Both the position numbers and the translations under genes were made by a program. From positions 3,100,001 through 3,164,000 of the forward strand of contig NZ_CP197466.1 of assembly GCF_052180255.1 (NCBI RefSeq): 64,000 bases of DNA. Direction: 5' to 3'. The notes below the pieces were generated by a model, which saw only the letters and a list, made by a program, of their open reading frames with translations, had not been told where the DNA came from and ran no database searches. Source of the stretch: Paenibacillus_AM sp052180255. GTDB lineage: Bacteria; Bacillota; Bacilli; Paenibacillales; NBRC-103111. Below are positions 49,329-57,288 of the stretch, one piece after another. Position 1 is the first letter of the stretch. Every line of letters starts with the position of its first letter.

Positions 49329-50762
49329 TTAATAAAGCAATCGAATGATGCCTTGATCTGTGACGATGCTTAGCAATTGGGCATGCAGCTGGTTATTATC
49401 CATATCATGCTCAAATCTGACTACAGCGGCTTGCTGCTTGAGCACGTCTTGATGAAGCATCGGCAGCATATGAGCTGTTGACTGTCCCACCGATTCTAAA
49501 TCCGAGAGCTGCAGCTCTTTTCCTTGTCCGTCCAATAAGACGGGTCCATTGCTGCTGTGCATCAGCTGATCATAAGCGAGCAATAGGACGGGACGTTTAT
49601 CCGACAGCGGGTTTTTGATTTGATTTTTAACGATTTTGACCGCTTCCGTAACGGAGGAAAGTGCTTTGGATTTCACAGCCTGGAAATCTTGCTCTGTTAC
49701 TGGACGCGGAACTGCCCCTTCCCAGCGAATTCTGCAATTCAGCTCGCCCGGGTAAATCATAAGCTCATTCGCATTCACAATTGCAAAGTAAGAATCTTCT
49801 TCCTTGATAAACTTCGCGGCACGGAACGGACGGTACGTCCTTGCTGTATAAACGGTGCCTGATTCCACATCCGCCCAGAATGACTCGTCGACGTATTCCC
49901 CTCTTGCCTCATCCGCATAGGAGTTAAAGCTTAGCTGCATAAGGTCCCGATCACTTTGAACTCTGCCGCATTCGCGCAGCTCCGCCAGCTGCCAGGCATG
50001 ACCGATCCATTCCTCAATCGTGGAGTCCAATTCAGGCGCTTGTTCCGGATTGTCCAATTTTTGCTGCAAATAGCTGCGGCTTTTCTTGACTAACGTATGC
50101 AGCGTGGACAAATAAGCGGTCGCCTTGGCATAGATCGTTTCTTGTTCCGCATCAGATCGAAGCATCACAATGAGATCACGCATTGCCGTCTGGATGCCTG
50201 GTATATAATAATTGCCGAGCTGTTTCGCTTGATCTTCAATCATTTTCAACATTTGTTTATCCAGACTGCCTAATCCGGATTGTACGATTTGATGAAGCAG
50301 CTTCTCAAATATAGCAATCCCTTCGAGCTGTGCTCCTATTTTTTTCAGCAGTGCCGATTTGCTCGTCTTCCGTTTCTTCGGCTTTTCTTCACTGGTCGCC
50401 TCACTTTTCTTCTGCTCCCGCTTTTCGACCTTCTCCCTTTTTCCCATAATATCTTCCGGAATCGGGGCTGTCTCGAAAGGTGTTTCTGCTGCATATGCAT
50501 ACATCAAGCCGAGCAAATGCTTACACGGGAACTGGCGGCTTGGACATGAGCAGCGAAACACCGGCTGTCCCTCGGTCATCCAGTCGACGGAGCAGCGATA
50601 CGGTTCTTTCCCGCTCCCTTTGCACTCTCCGAATAAAAGCTTGCCATCCTCCGTCTTGCAAAGTTTCATGAAGCTTTTTTTCTTAAACAAGTCTTTGCCG
50701 TTTTTCATTGCGGCGCTATTATGCGCCAAACTGTCTACATACGCTTCCGATAAATTGATCAT
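49329..50762 (-). CDS. SWIM zinc-finger protein, first gene of the MoxR/VWA operon
   Basis: The 477-residue protein has an N-terminal SWIM finger (C71-S-C73 ... C80-K-H82 in RCSCPSRQFPCKHLLGL). A basic/acidic linker (about residues 100-135) and a long helical and beta region without known motifs follow. SWIM fingers bind nucleic acid or protein. The ATG at 50762 follows GAGGGACTCC; four extra codons are possible upstream. It starts the operon and is followed 20 bp on by the HEAT-like gene. Its G+C content is higher than that of flanking backbone genes, like the whole operon. Confidence 0.88.
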   Translation of the reverse strand: MINLSEAYVDSLAHNSAAMKNGKDLFKKKSFMKLCKTEDGKLLFGECKGSGKEPYRCSVDWMTEGQPVFRCSCPSRQFPCKHLLGLMYAYAAETPFETAPIPEDIMGKREKVEKREQKKSEATSEEKPKKRKTSKSALLKKIGAQLEGIAIFEKLLHQIVQSGLGSLDKQMLKMIEDQAKQLGNYYIPGIQTAMRDLIVMLRSDAEQETIYAKATAYLSTLHTLVKKSRSYLQQKLDNPEQAPELDSTIEEWIGHAWQLAELRECGRVQSDRDLMQLSFNSYADEARGEYVDESFWADVESGTVYTARTYRPFRAAKFIKEEDSYFAIVNANELMIYPGELNCRIRWEGAVPRPVTEQDFQAVKSKALSSVTEAVKIVKNQIKNPLSDKRPVLLLAYDQLMHSSNGPVLLDGQGKELQLSDLESVGQSTAHMLPMLHQDVLKQQAAVVRFEHDMDNNQLHAQLLSIVTDQGIIRLLY

Positions 50763-51009
50763 GGAGTCCCTCACCTAAAAAGTTTTCTTTCTTCAAAAAT
50801 TCCACGCCCTGCCTCGTAATCCTTTTGTTCGATAGTCTCATCTTTCTTTTCACTTCGCCATACTTCCACCCTGTTCGTTCCCTTGCATTCATGACATGAT
50901 AACGATGGATCCGTTGATCGACAGGCATACCAAGCGACAGCGCCAAAATCACGAACACTTCGGACTGGAGAAGCGAATCGTTTTCGAGACTCGTCTTACT
51001 ATACGAAAT
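50719..51009 (-). pseudogene. truncated ORF remnant upstream of the SWIM gene
   Basis: A minus-strand frame open from just after a TGA at about 51010 reads into the SWIM gene and stops at 50719. It encodes a protein-like stretch (SLLQSEVFVILALSLGMP, then GWKYGEVKRKMRLSNKRITRQGVEFLKKENF) but has no start codon with a ribosome site. It may be the 3' remnant of a lost gene at the island edge, or chance. The family is not recognised. Confidence 0.3.
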
Positions 51010-51069
51010 TCGTCACAAAGCGTTCCCTCCCAACATTTTAAAGGGGGATACTTCACCAATATCTAAAGT

Positions 51070-51095
51070 AAAACGACTGAGATGTCGTTTTTTTA
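51070..51095 (+). terminator. orphan terminator 1 in the 50.8-51.3 kb gap
   Basis: AAAACGAC and GTCGTTTT pair across a TGAGAT loop, with a T tail. No plus-strand gene precedes it in the gap, and only the SWIM gene start lies on the other strand. Confidence 0.6.
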
Positions 51096-51181
51096 TGTTC
51101 CCATATTCGACTCATGTGGAGTGCTGTTCACTGTTGGTCAGAAACGATAAATAGTCGAGATGTATTGGCGTGCGTGAGTTA

Positions 51182-51218
51182 GAGCAAACATGCTAAAAAG
51201 TGTGTTTGCTCTTTCTTT
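51182..51218 (+). terminator. orphan terminator 2 in the 50.8-51.3 kb gap
   Basis: GAGCAAACA and TGTTTGCTC form a 9-bp stem with a 12-nt loop, followed by TTTCTTTT. The plus-strand gene it would terminate is missing. The 90 bp between it and the DUF1003 gene are A+T-rich and hold nothing else recognisable. Confidence 0.6.
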
Positions 51219-51326
51219 TATCTAGACTTAATATTAATAATGATTATTGGATTAAAAATATCCTTAAGATAAGTTAATAATTTTAGAAAGGCCGAGATTG
51301 ATTAGAAGGGGGCGTTATGAAAAAAG

Positions 51327-51857
51327 ATGAATGAACAAAACAATTATCAAAGAGATTTAAAGGATTATGGTAAAAGAGTGGATCAATTAGTAGTTGAATT
51401 TGAGGAACAAATACACGAGCATTTAAATGAAGAATACATAAAGTCAACAAAATGGTCTGATAAATTGGCTGATAAAATAGCTTCGTTCGGTGGCAGTTGG
51501 AAATTTATCGTCATATTTTTTGCGATTTTGCTCGTATGGATCGTTTTTAACACGCTATCCTTTACTAAAATCATTCATTTTGATGAACCGCCATTTATTC
51601 TATTAAATTTAGTGTTATCATTTCTAGCTGGATTTCAAGCACCTATAATTATGATGAGTCAAAACCGACAAGCTACAAGAGATAAAAAAGAAACAATTAT
51701 TGATTTTGCGATAAATTATAAAGCTGAACAGGAAATTGATGATATGCAAGGACATTTGCATAGACTTGAGGCGAATTTTGCTGAGTTTAGATGCGAAGTG
51801 AGAAATGAGTTAGCTGCCATTAAAGAATTACTTCAAGAAAACAAAAAAAACATTTAG
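51327..51857 (+). CDS. DUF1003 family membrane protein
   Basis: The 176-residue protein has the DUF1003 block ADKIASFGGSWKFIVIFFAILLVWIVFNTL, a second helix NLVLSFLAGFQAPIIMMSQNRQATRDK, and a C-terminal coiled coil (EQEIDDMQGHLHRLEANFAEF). It is an inner-membrane protein of unknown role. The ATG at 51327 gives the normal length. However, the AAGGGGG ribosome site fits an earlier ATG at 51317, whose frame ends after five codons and overlaps this start. One A fewer in the six-A run would fuse them. Confidence 0.85.
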   Translation: MNEQNNYQRDLKDYGKRVDQLVVEFEEQIHEHLNEEYIKSTKWSDKLADKIASFGGSWKFIVIFFAILLVWIVFNTLSFTKIIHFDEPPFILLNLVLSFLAGFQAPIIMMSQNRQATRDKKETIIDFAINYKAEQEIDDMQGHLHRLEANFAEFRCEVRNELAAIKELLQENKKNI

Positions 51858-51923
51858 TGGGTGCAGCCGGTGGATATGTTTCCGAGGAAAAAGCAAAGAG
51901 GGGGGCATAGCCCCGATTGAGAA

Positions 51924-53126
51924 TTATTTTACCAAGCTGCTAGCTGATTGTTTTTCTTTCCACCTCATCGTAATTATAAGACCAATAAACATAATGACAG
52001 CAGCAAAGAGATACGGATAGTTGATGTTTACATCAAATAATATACCGCCTAACGCAGGTCCGACGATATTGCCCAAGCTTGTATATGTAGAGTTCATTCC
52101 AGCGATAAATCCTTGTTCTTTTTCGGCAGTTTTTGATAAATAGGTTGTTAATGCTGGTCGTAGCAGGTCAAATGCAAGAAAGATGAAGCAAGTTATTAGC
52201 AAAATGGCTACATAACTAGAGACCATGGTGGATACTACCGCTAATACTACGCCAGCAATTAAGCATATCTGGATGAGTTTCTTTTCACCGAGCTTATCTA
52301 CCATTTTACCAAACATAAAGACCTGAACAACAACCCCAAAGATTGAGCTTACTGTAATAATGGTAGCAATATCTCGTGGAGTGAAACCAAATTTATGATC
52401 CGAATACAGACTAAATACAGTTTCATATGCTGATAAACCAAAGGCCAGTACAAACACAATAATAAAGGCAATTATGTATAGTGGATGAAGTGATCGTTTG
52501 AGATCACTTACAAAGTTGGTATCTTTTTTAAGCTGATTGATTTCCAAAAGCTGCTGTTTGGTTAGTGGTTCTTTTAAAATAAATAGGGATGAAATACATG
52601 TTATTAATGCGAAGCCTGCAGCAAAATAAAATGGGGCACGCACACCCAGCTCAGCAATGAAACCTCCGATACCTGGGCCAATAATAAAGCCGAAACTAAT
52701 GGCGGCAGAAATATAGCCCATCGCTTTGGGTCTTTCCTCTACTGATGTAATATCTGCAACAAAGGCAGTTACGGCTGGCATAATAAATGCACCACTAATG
52801 CCACCTAGAATTCTGGATACATACAGAACGGATACATGTGTACCTAAACCAAAGATCACCTCTGACACACTGAAGAGGAATAAACCGATTACGATCATTT
52901 TTTTTCTGCCATAAGTATCAATCCATCGTCCTGCCAGGGGAGACATAAGTAATTGTGCGAACGCAAAGGCCGCTATAAGGTAACCCATCGTTTGGCCCGA
53001 TAAATGCATAATATTCATAAAGGTTGGCATAACAGGGACGATTAGACCGACTCCTAGAAAAACAATGAATATATTACTAAGTAGAATGAGTATGACTGTT
53101 TTTTGTTCTTTCAATGGTTTTTTCAT
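51924..53126 (-). CDS. MFS efflux transporter (NorA/tetracycline type)
   Basis: The 400-residue protein has 12 helices, AGRWIDTYGRKKMIVIG in loop 2-3 and AISFGFIIGPGIGGFIAELGVRAPF in helix 5, the antiporter motif of drug exporters. It resembles NorA-like pumps of Bacillales. GGAGAGG lies before the ATG at 53126, whose ATGA overlaps the stop of the TetR gene. The regulator and pump are co-transcribed and translationally coupled. G+C is low here, unlike the MoxR operon, so the two cargoes probably have different origins. Confidence 0.9.
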   Translation of the reverse strand: MKKPLKEQKTVILILLSNIFIVFLGVGLIVPVMPTFMNIMHLSGQTMGYLIAAFAFAQLLMSPLAGRWIDTYGRKKMIVIGLFLFSVSEVIFGLGTHVSVLYVSRILGGISGAFIMPAVTAFVADITSVEERPKAMGYISAAISFGFIIGPGIGGFIAELGVRAPFYFAAGFALITCISSLFILKEPLTKQQLLEINQLKKDTNFVSDLKRSLHPLYIIAFIIVFVLAFGLSAYETVFSLYSDHKFGFTPRDIATIITVSSIFGVVVQVFMFGKMVDKLGEKKLIQICLIAGVVLAVVSTMVSSYVAILLITCFIFLAFDLLRPALTTYLSKTAEKEQGFIAGMNSTYTSLGNIVGPALGGILFDVNINYPYLFAAVIMFIGLIITMRWKEKQSASSLVK

Positions 53127-53701
53127 GTGGAAATACCTCTCCAAAATACAATCCATGAGGCATTTAATTTATCACTTAAACGTTTATCATTATTCCCATA
53201 CACAAGCTCTAACATGATGGAATCAACTACACCTAAGAAGGCAAGTGTAGGGATGAAGGCTGCATCTGCCATGATGACTTTAGCATCAATCCAATCTTGA
53301 AATTTACTTTCTAGTACGGTTTGAATCTTTGTTTCCGTATCGATTACTTCCTCATTAATCGCTGTTGCAAGATGGAGAGGTGGAAAAAAGGACATACGCA
53401 ACCAAAACTTTAACTGCTCGCTCTGTTGAAACAAATTAATTACCAATTGCAGATATCCAAATAAATCTGCTTTGGGATTTTGGGTATCCACTTTACTCAA
53501 ATATTTGAGTTTCGATGAGATTTCTGCCTCTTTGGCATCTTGTAAAACTTGTAAAAATAGATCATCTTTCCCTTTGAAATGAGCATAGAGAGACTGTTTT
53601 CTCATACCGACATTCTCGGCAATTTGAGACAGAGATGCTCCTTCATACCCATGAATTGTGAAAAATTTTAAAGCAATGTCTTTAATTTCTTTACTTTTCA
53701 A
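53123..53701 (-). CDS. TetR/AcrR family repressor of the adjacent MFS pump
   Basis: The 192-residue protein has an N-terminal TetR helix-turn-helix: IALKFFTIHGYEGASLSQIAENVGMRKQSLYAHFKGKDDLF. The divergent ligand-binding half ends in hydrophobic helices. The TTG at 53701 follows GAGGTG; a GTG three codons earlier overlaps that site. A perfect palindrome lies 19 bp upstream, consistent with self-repression of the regulator-pump operon. Confidence 0.92.
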   Translation of the reverse strand: MKSKEIKDIALKFFTIHGYEGASLSQIAENVGMRKQSLYAHFKGKDDLFLQVLQDAKEAEISSKLKYLSKVDTQNPKADLFGYLQLVINLFQQSEQLKFWLRMSFFPPLHLATAINEEVIDTETKIQTVLESKFQDWIDAKVIMADAAFIPTLAFLGVVDSIMLELVYGNNDKRLSDKLNASWIVFWRGIST

Positions 53702-53720
53702 TAGAATCACCTCTATATTA

Positions 53721-53732
53721 ACGAACGTTCGT
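53721..53732. promoter_or_regulatory. palindromic operator for the TetR-MFS operon
   Basis: ACGAACGTTCGT is a perfect 12-bp dyad upstream of the TetR gene. It contains the CGAACG core often seen with AcrR/QacR-type repressors. Confidence 0.7.
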
Positions 53733-53857
53733 CAGTTATATTATCAAATTTCATTTTTTAATGCAAATGTGAATTGCTTTCAGTGATTAAGGTCGAGATG
53801 TTATTCAATGCTCATGGATTCTTTAGGTTCATTCTGGTCTACACCAGTAATTTTTGG

Positions 53858-53934
53858 GGTCGTGTAACTAGCTTGCGTGGGAGAGCACATCGCTGCAGTG
53901 ATGAGGTCAGGGGTTCGATCCCCTAGGCTCCATA
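53858..53934 (+). pseudogene. damaged tRNA-Ala copy, candidate integration scar
   Basis: From TGGGAGAGC to TAGGCTCCA this 77-nt stretch matches the tRNA-Ala(GGC) gene at 42592 with two one-base deletions (anticodon loop and T stem) and a few substitutions. The 5' half (GGGGTCGTGTAACTAGCTTGCG) is scrambled and cannot form the acceptor or D arms. It lies in the same orientation as the intact gene. It is best read as the distal boundary repeat of an inserted element, or as a decayed tRNA. Confidence 0.8.
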
Positions 53935-53940
53935 TCGAGA

Positions 53941-53985
53941 AAGAGGCTGTCTCAAAAGTCTATAAGACCTAAGAGATAGCCTCTT
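53941..53985. terminator. terminator of the SDR gene at the right island edge
   Basis: AAGAGGCTGTCTC pairs with GAGATAGCCTCTT (one mismatch) across a 19-nt loop. On the minus strand it ends the SDR transcript. Confidence 0.6.
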
Positions 53986-54005
53986 CCTTGCCTACATCAA
54001 GCCGA

Positions 54006-54803
54006 CTAATCCAAAATAAATCCGGAAGTCAGGTTGGCCACAGTCCCTGTCATTGCACCAGCATATTCGGAAGCCATGAAAACAGCTGTGTTCGCTACCT
54101 CAGCCAGTGTCGGGAGCCGTTTCAGTAATGTGCCACTTGCTGCACCCGCAAACATTTCATCCAGCGTAACACCAGCAAGTTCGGCATTACGGAGGAAAAT
54201 ATCCCGACTATGGGAGTCTAACGCTGCTACATCAGGAATCATGTGAGATCTGAGGCAGATCACACGGATGCCATCTATCCCGAGTTCACCTGCTAGATGG
54301 CGTGTCATAGCTTCTACTCCCGCACAAGCGACACTGTGTCCCATGAATCCAGGCCCCGGCATTCGTGACACTGGCGTAGTTAGCATCTGAATAACTCCTG
54401 TCCCCTTCTTCTTCATATGCCTAGCGGCGGCCTTTGCAGTGATGTAATTCGTCCGTATGTAACTAGCTACCGGGTACTCAAAGTCCTTGAGGGACAGATC
54501 CGCCAAAGGCGTACCTTGGACGTGAAAAACTCCAACTGCGTTCAATACGATGTCAATTCCGCCGGCTTTCGCTGCTACTTCATCAGCATGCTTCTCGACC
54601 GACTCCTCATCAAGCGCATCGACTAGAGCAGTTTCAACGACTCCTCCTAAGGCAGAAATCTCACCCGCAACTTTGTCCAGTTTGGCATGCGTGCGGCCAG
54701 CTAGAAAGATATTGGCCCCTTCGCGAGCAAAGGCAAGTGCAATCGCACCACCGATTGCCCCTCCACCGCCGTAAATCACAGCATTCTTATTTTTAAGCAG
54801 CAT
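54006..54803 (-). CDS. SDR-fold protein lacking the catalytic Tyr/Lys
   Basis: The 265-residue protein has the SDR Rossmann start (VIYGGGGAIGGAIALAFAREGA, LAGRT) and a VLNAVGVF strand. At the active site the usual S-x(12)-Y-x-x-x-K is replaced: QMLTTPVSR has Thr where Ser is expected, and GHSVACAGVEAM has His and Cys in the Tyr and Lys positions. It may bind NAD(P) but not catalyse standard reduction. The ATG at 54803 is favoured because AAGGAGG lies eight bases upstream; the ATG at 54809 is too close to it. Confidence 0.85.
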   Translation of the reverse strand: MLLKNKNAVIYGGGGAIGGAIALAFAREGANIFLAGRTHAKLDKVAGEISALGGVVETALVDALDEESVEKHADEVAAKAGGIDIVLNAVGVFHVQGTPLADLSLKDFEYPVASYIRTNYITAKAAARHMKKKGTGVIQMLTTPVSRMPGPGFMGHSVACAGVEAMTRHLAGELGIDGIRVICLRSHMIPDVAALDSHSRDIFLRNAELAGVTLDEMFAGAASGTLLKRLPTLAEVANTAVFMASEYAGAMTGTVANLTSGFILD

Positions 54804-55140
54804 TAGCATTACCTCCTTTTCCTATATCATAACACCTAACCCATATTATGGTTTATTCTCGATTGCTATTTTGGGACAAGAAAGTAATTTCATCTTGCAA
54901 GCTCTCGGTCGTTCCTCCAAATGGATCTAGCTTGATAGTCCCGACGAATGAACCATTCATTTTCCAAAGCAGGAATCATAAAACCAATAGCAGAAGATAA
55001 GAATGGATAGCACCTGCTATAATAAACATTGCCGGAAGCCCATGGGGACTATCTAGTCGTCCCAAATAATGAAATAATGTAAGCATGCTTGGCGTTATTA
55101 TTTAGGCTGAGTTTTTCTTATACATAAATGGAGGATTACG
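54804..55140. other. gap without intact gene; possible decayed ORF
   Basis: No intact gene is visible. On the minus strand about 54865-55065, one frame gives protein-like text broken by a stop (HGLPAMFIIAGAIHSYLL, then FVGTIKLDPFGGTTESLQDE), which may be a decayed gene. The right end supplies the GGAGG ribosome site of the acetyltransferase gene. Confidence 0.3.
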
Positions 55141-55944
55141 ATGACTGAGAAGAACATCATCAAACAAACAAGTTGGCCTGTCACAAAGACTGGAATGGTC
55201 CAGGATCTATATAACCTCGGAGTCCAAGAGAACGACCATTTAATTGTTCATTCTTCTTTATCCAGTTTAGGCTGGGTATGCGGAGGCCCACAAGCTGTTG
55301 TACAAGCACTACTGGACGCAGTTGGTGAGGACGGTACTCTGATCATGCCTGCACAAAGTGCGGATTGGAGCGATCCTGCTCTGTGGCAAAATCCACCTGT
55401 TCCAGAGGAATGGTTGGGGGTTATCTACCGTGAAATGCCAGCTTTTGATCGCGCTGTTACCCCAACACGGGGTATGGGACGTATTGCTGAAATGTTCAGA
55501 ACTTATCCGGGAACTGTACGATCGCAGCACCCACAAGTATCTTTTTGTGCAAATGGAAATAATGCCGATCATATCGTCTCCAGTCACCCACTAACACCAC
55601 AATTTGGTATGGATTCACCTCTTGGCAAGTTATACGATCTCAACACCAAAGTCATTCTATTAGGTGTAGGATATGACTCTTGCACGAGCTTCCATCTTGC
55701 TGAAGCAACTTTGGAGAATATGCCAACGAAGAAGATGGGAACGGCAATGTTTGAGAATGGCGAGCGAGTCTGGAAGTGGTTTACAGACTTTTGTTATGAT
55801 AACGAAGATTTCCCTATAATTGGAGCGCAATTTGAGCAAGATTCCGTTGTGCAAAAAGGAAAAGTCGGTCATGCGGATTGTGTCCTTTTTGATATGAAGG
55901 CTGCAGTAGACTATGCAAGTGAGTGGTTAAAGCTACATCGGTGA
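55141..55944 (+). CDS. aminoglycoside 3-N-acetyltransferase family protein (YokD type)
   Basis: The 267-residue protein has the Antibiotic_NAT fold: VHSSLSSLGWVCGGPQAVVQALLDAVGEDGTLIMP at the start, RGMGRIAEMFRTYPGTVRSQHPQVSFCANG in the middle with the conserved His-Pro, and LGVGYDSCTSFHLAEA. AAC(3) enzymes acetylate aminoglycosides; B. subtilis YokD and many relatives have unknown natural substrates. GGAGG precedes the ATG. Whether it gives resistance cannot be judged from sequence. Confidence 0.92.
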   Translation: MTEKNIIKQTSWPVTKTGMVQDLYNLGVQENDHLIVHSSLSSLGWVCGGPQAVVQALLDAVGEDGTLIMPAQSADWSDPALWQNPPVPEEWLGVIYREMPAFDRAVTPTRGMGRIAEMFRTYPGTVRSQHPQVSFCANGNNADHIVSSHPLTPQFGMDSPLGKLYDLNTKVILLGVGYDSCTSFHLAEATLENMPTKKMGTAMFENGERVWKWFTDFCYDNEDFPIIGAQFEQDSVVQKGKVGHADCVLFDMKAAVDYASEWLKLHR

Positions 55945-55998
55945 GTTACTTATAGCTAGACTAATCTAAATCAGCGGTAAGTCACATGGGAGGATTTT

Positions 55999-56187
55999 AT
56001 GGGCCTGATAGGCGAATATAATATTCATGTGCAATCTTACTTAATTGGAGGGCAACAAATGATGAATTCACTTATTACCGTGATCAGGGGTAGATATTCC
56101 GATCACTTTCAAGATCCAGACGGTCATTTATGGGAAGTGGCATGGAACCCAGAGTGGGAGCGTGAAGAACTTGAATCAAATCTCTAA
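55999..56187 (+). pseudogene. fragment of a VOC (glyoxalase/bleomycin-resistance) family gene
   Basis: The frame ends with GRYSDHFQDPDGHLWEVAWNPEW, the C-terminal signature of VOC-superfamily proteins with the metal Glu in HLWEVAW. The rest of the ~130-residue fold is missing; the first ~30 residues are unrelated filler. GGAGG precedes an ATG, so a short peptide may still be made. It overlaps the start of the next gene. Confidence 0.8.
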
Positions 56188-56416
56188 TTACTTGTTCATA
56201 GGTTCCTCGGCACTTCTACTCATTACAATTTTAATAAAAGGTGGCTTTACAGCAGGTGTCAGCAAAGTTTTTTATAATGTAGAACAAAAAATGCAACAAG
56301 ACCGCTTAGAAGAATTAGAAAAAAAGGATCACATTCTATCTGGGATATACAGATCCATCGCATTTTGGATTTCAATAGCTGGTATGATCCTTTCTATTCT
56401 TATCCCGAAATTATAA
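56162..56416 (+). CDS. small two-helix membrane protein, DUF3899-like
   Basis: The 84-residue protein has two membrane helices (about residues 8-26 and 63-81) and a charged amphipathic linker (FYNVEQKMQQDRLEELEKKD). It resembles small DUF3899-type proteins in size and topology, though I am not certain. The GTG start follows GGGAGC within the VOC fragment. It precedes the O-methyltransferase gene by 27 bp. Confidence 0.6.
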   Translation: MKNLNQISNYLFIGSSALLLITILIKGGFTAGVSKVFYNVEQKMQQDRLEELEKKDHILSGIYRSIAFWISIAGMILSILIPKL

Positions 56417-56443
56417 TAAGATCACGAAAGGAGAGATAGGAAG

Positions 56444-57112
56444 ATGAACCCATCTCATACTTGGAATTTAGTTGATCAATATATAACGGAGCATCTTATC
56501 CCCCATGATCCTATTTTAGAGCAGGTTTTGTCCAACAATCGAGAAGCAGAGCTTCCCGCACAAGATGTATCTGCTAGCCAAGGCAAGTTATTGCAACTCT
56601 TCATCCGCATGAAAAATGCAAAACGTATTCTAGAAATCGGGACACTCGGTGGTTATAGTACCATCTGGATGGCAAGCGCATTACCTGCAGATGGAAGTCT
56701 CGTTACGATTGAACATAATCCGCATCACGCGAAGGTAGCACAATCGAACATCTCCTTGGCTCAATTAGAAAATTTGGTTGAATTCCGAATCGGAAATGCT
56801 CTTGAGCAATTAGCTCAGCTTGATGCTGAGCAAACGGAACCATTTGATCTCATCTTTATTGATGCTGATAAACCTAACAATCCTGGATATTTGAAATGGG
56901 CGCTTCGCTTCTCGCGTCCGGGTACAGTTATTATCGGGGATAATGTCATTCGCAATGGTGAAATTATTAATGAGAATAGCGTCGATCCGAGTGTCAATGG
57001 GGTAAAAGAATTCTATACACTGTTATCCCAAGAGTCCCGCATTTCCGCTACAGCTATTCAAACCGTCGGCAGTAAAGGATATGACGGGTTTGTCATCGGT
57101 ATTGTGAATTAA
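56444..57112 (+). CDS. SAM-dependent O-methyltransferase (family 3), second paralogue
   Basis: The 222-residue protein is built like the one at 17223: ILEIGTLGGYSTIWMASALP SAM loop, IEHNPHHAKVAQSNI, LIFIDADKPNNPGYLKWAL with the metal Asp, and IIGDNVIRNGEI. It is a metal-dependent catechol-type methyltransferase of unknown substrate. AAAGGAGAG precedes the ATG. A strong terminator lies 37 bp after the stop. Confidence 0.93.
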   Translation: MNPSHTWNLVDQYITEHLIPHDPILEQVLSNNREAELPAQDVSASQGKLLQLFIRMKNAKRILEIGTLGGYSTIWMASALPADGSLVTIEHNPHHAKVAQSNISLAQLENLVEFRIGNALEQLAQLDAEQTEPFDLIFIDADKPNNPGYLKWALRFSRPGTVIIGDNVIRNGEIINENSVDPSVNGVKEFYTLLSQESRISATAIQTVGSKGYDGFVIGIVN

Positions 57113-57149
57113 CATATGAATGATCATTAGCCTTCATTGATCGTTTGCA

Positions 57150-57185
57150 AAGTAACTTGATGAATCTGGTCAAGTTACTTTTTTT
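57150..57185 (+). terminator. terminator after the 56444 O-methyltransferase gene
   Basis: AAGTAACTTGA and TCAAGTTACTT form a perfect 11-bp stem with a 9-nt loop and a five-T tail. Confidence 0.9.
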
Positions 57186-57222
57186 CTTGGAAAAAATATT
57201 CCTACGAACTGCCCAACTTTAC

Positions 57223-57253
57223 TTGACCTTAGGTCAGACCTAGGGTTTATAGT
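57223..57253 (+). promoter_or_regulatory. MerR-type promoter with 19-bp spacer and central dyad
   Basis: TTGACC and TATAGT are separated by 19 bp, the over-long spacer typical of MerR-activated promoters. A dyad CCTTAGGTC-A-GACCTAGGG (57227-57245, one mismatch) fills the spacer, where the regulator dimer would bind and twist the DNA. Confidence 0.85.
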
Positions 57254-57288
57254 TACATTAAGAAATCCTTAAAGAGAGGAAGAGCACC

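Noticed and set aside
50719..50958. Treating the ORF upstream of the SWIM gene as a sixth operon gene
   Set aside because: It has no credible start codon, runs from a stop, and its end lies inside the SWIM gene; it is listed only as a low-confidence remnant.
53941..53985. GAGGCTGTCTC hairpin considered as the end of an insertion sequence
   Set aside because: No transposase, no second terminal repeat and no target duplication are visible. The hairpin fits a terminator for the SDR gene.
55141..55944. Reading the 3-N-acetyltransferase homologue as a proven antibiotic-resistance gene
   Set aside because: YokD-type chromosomal homologues often have no known resistance activity, and sequence alone does not show it.
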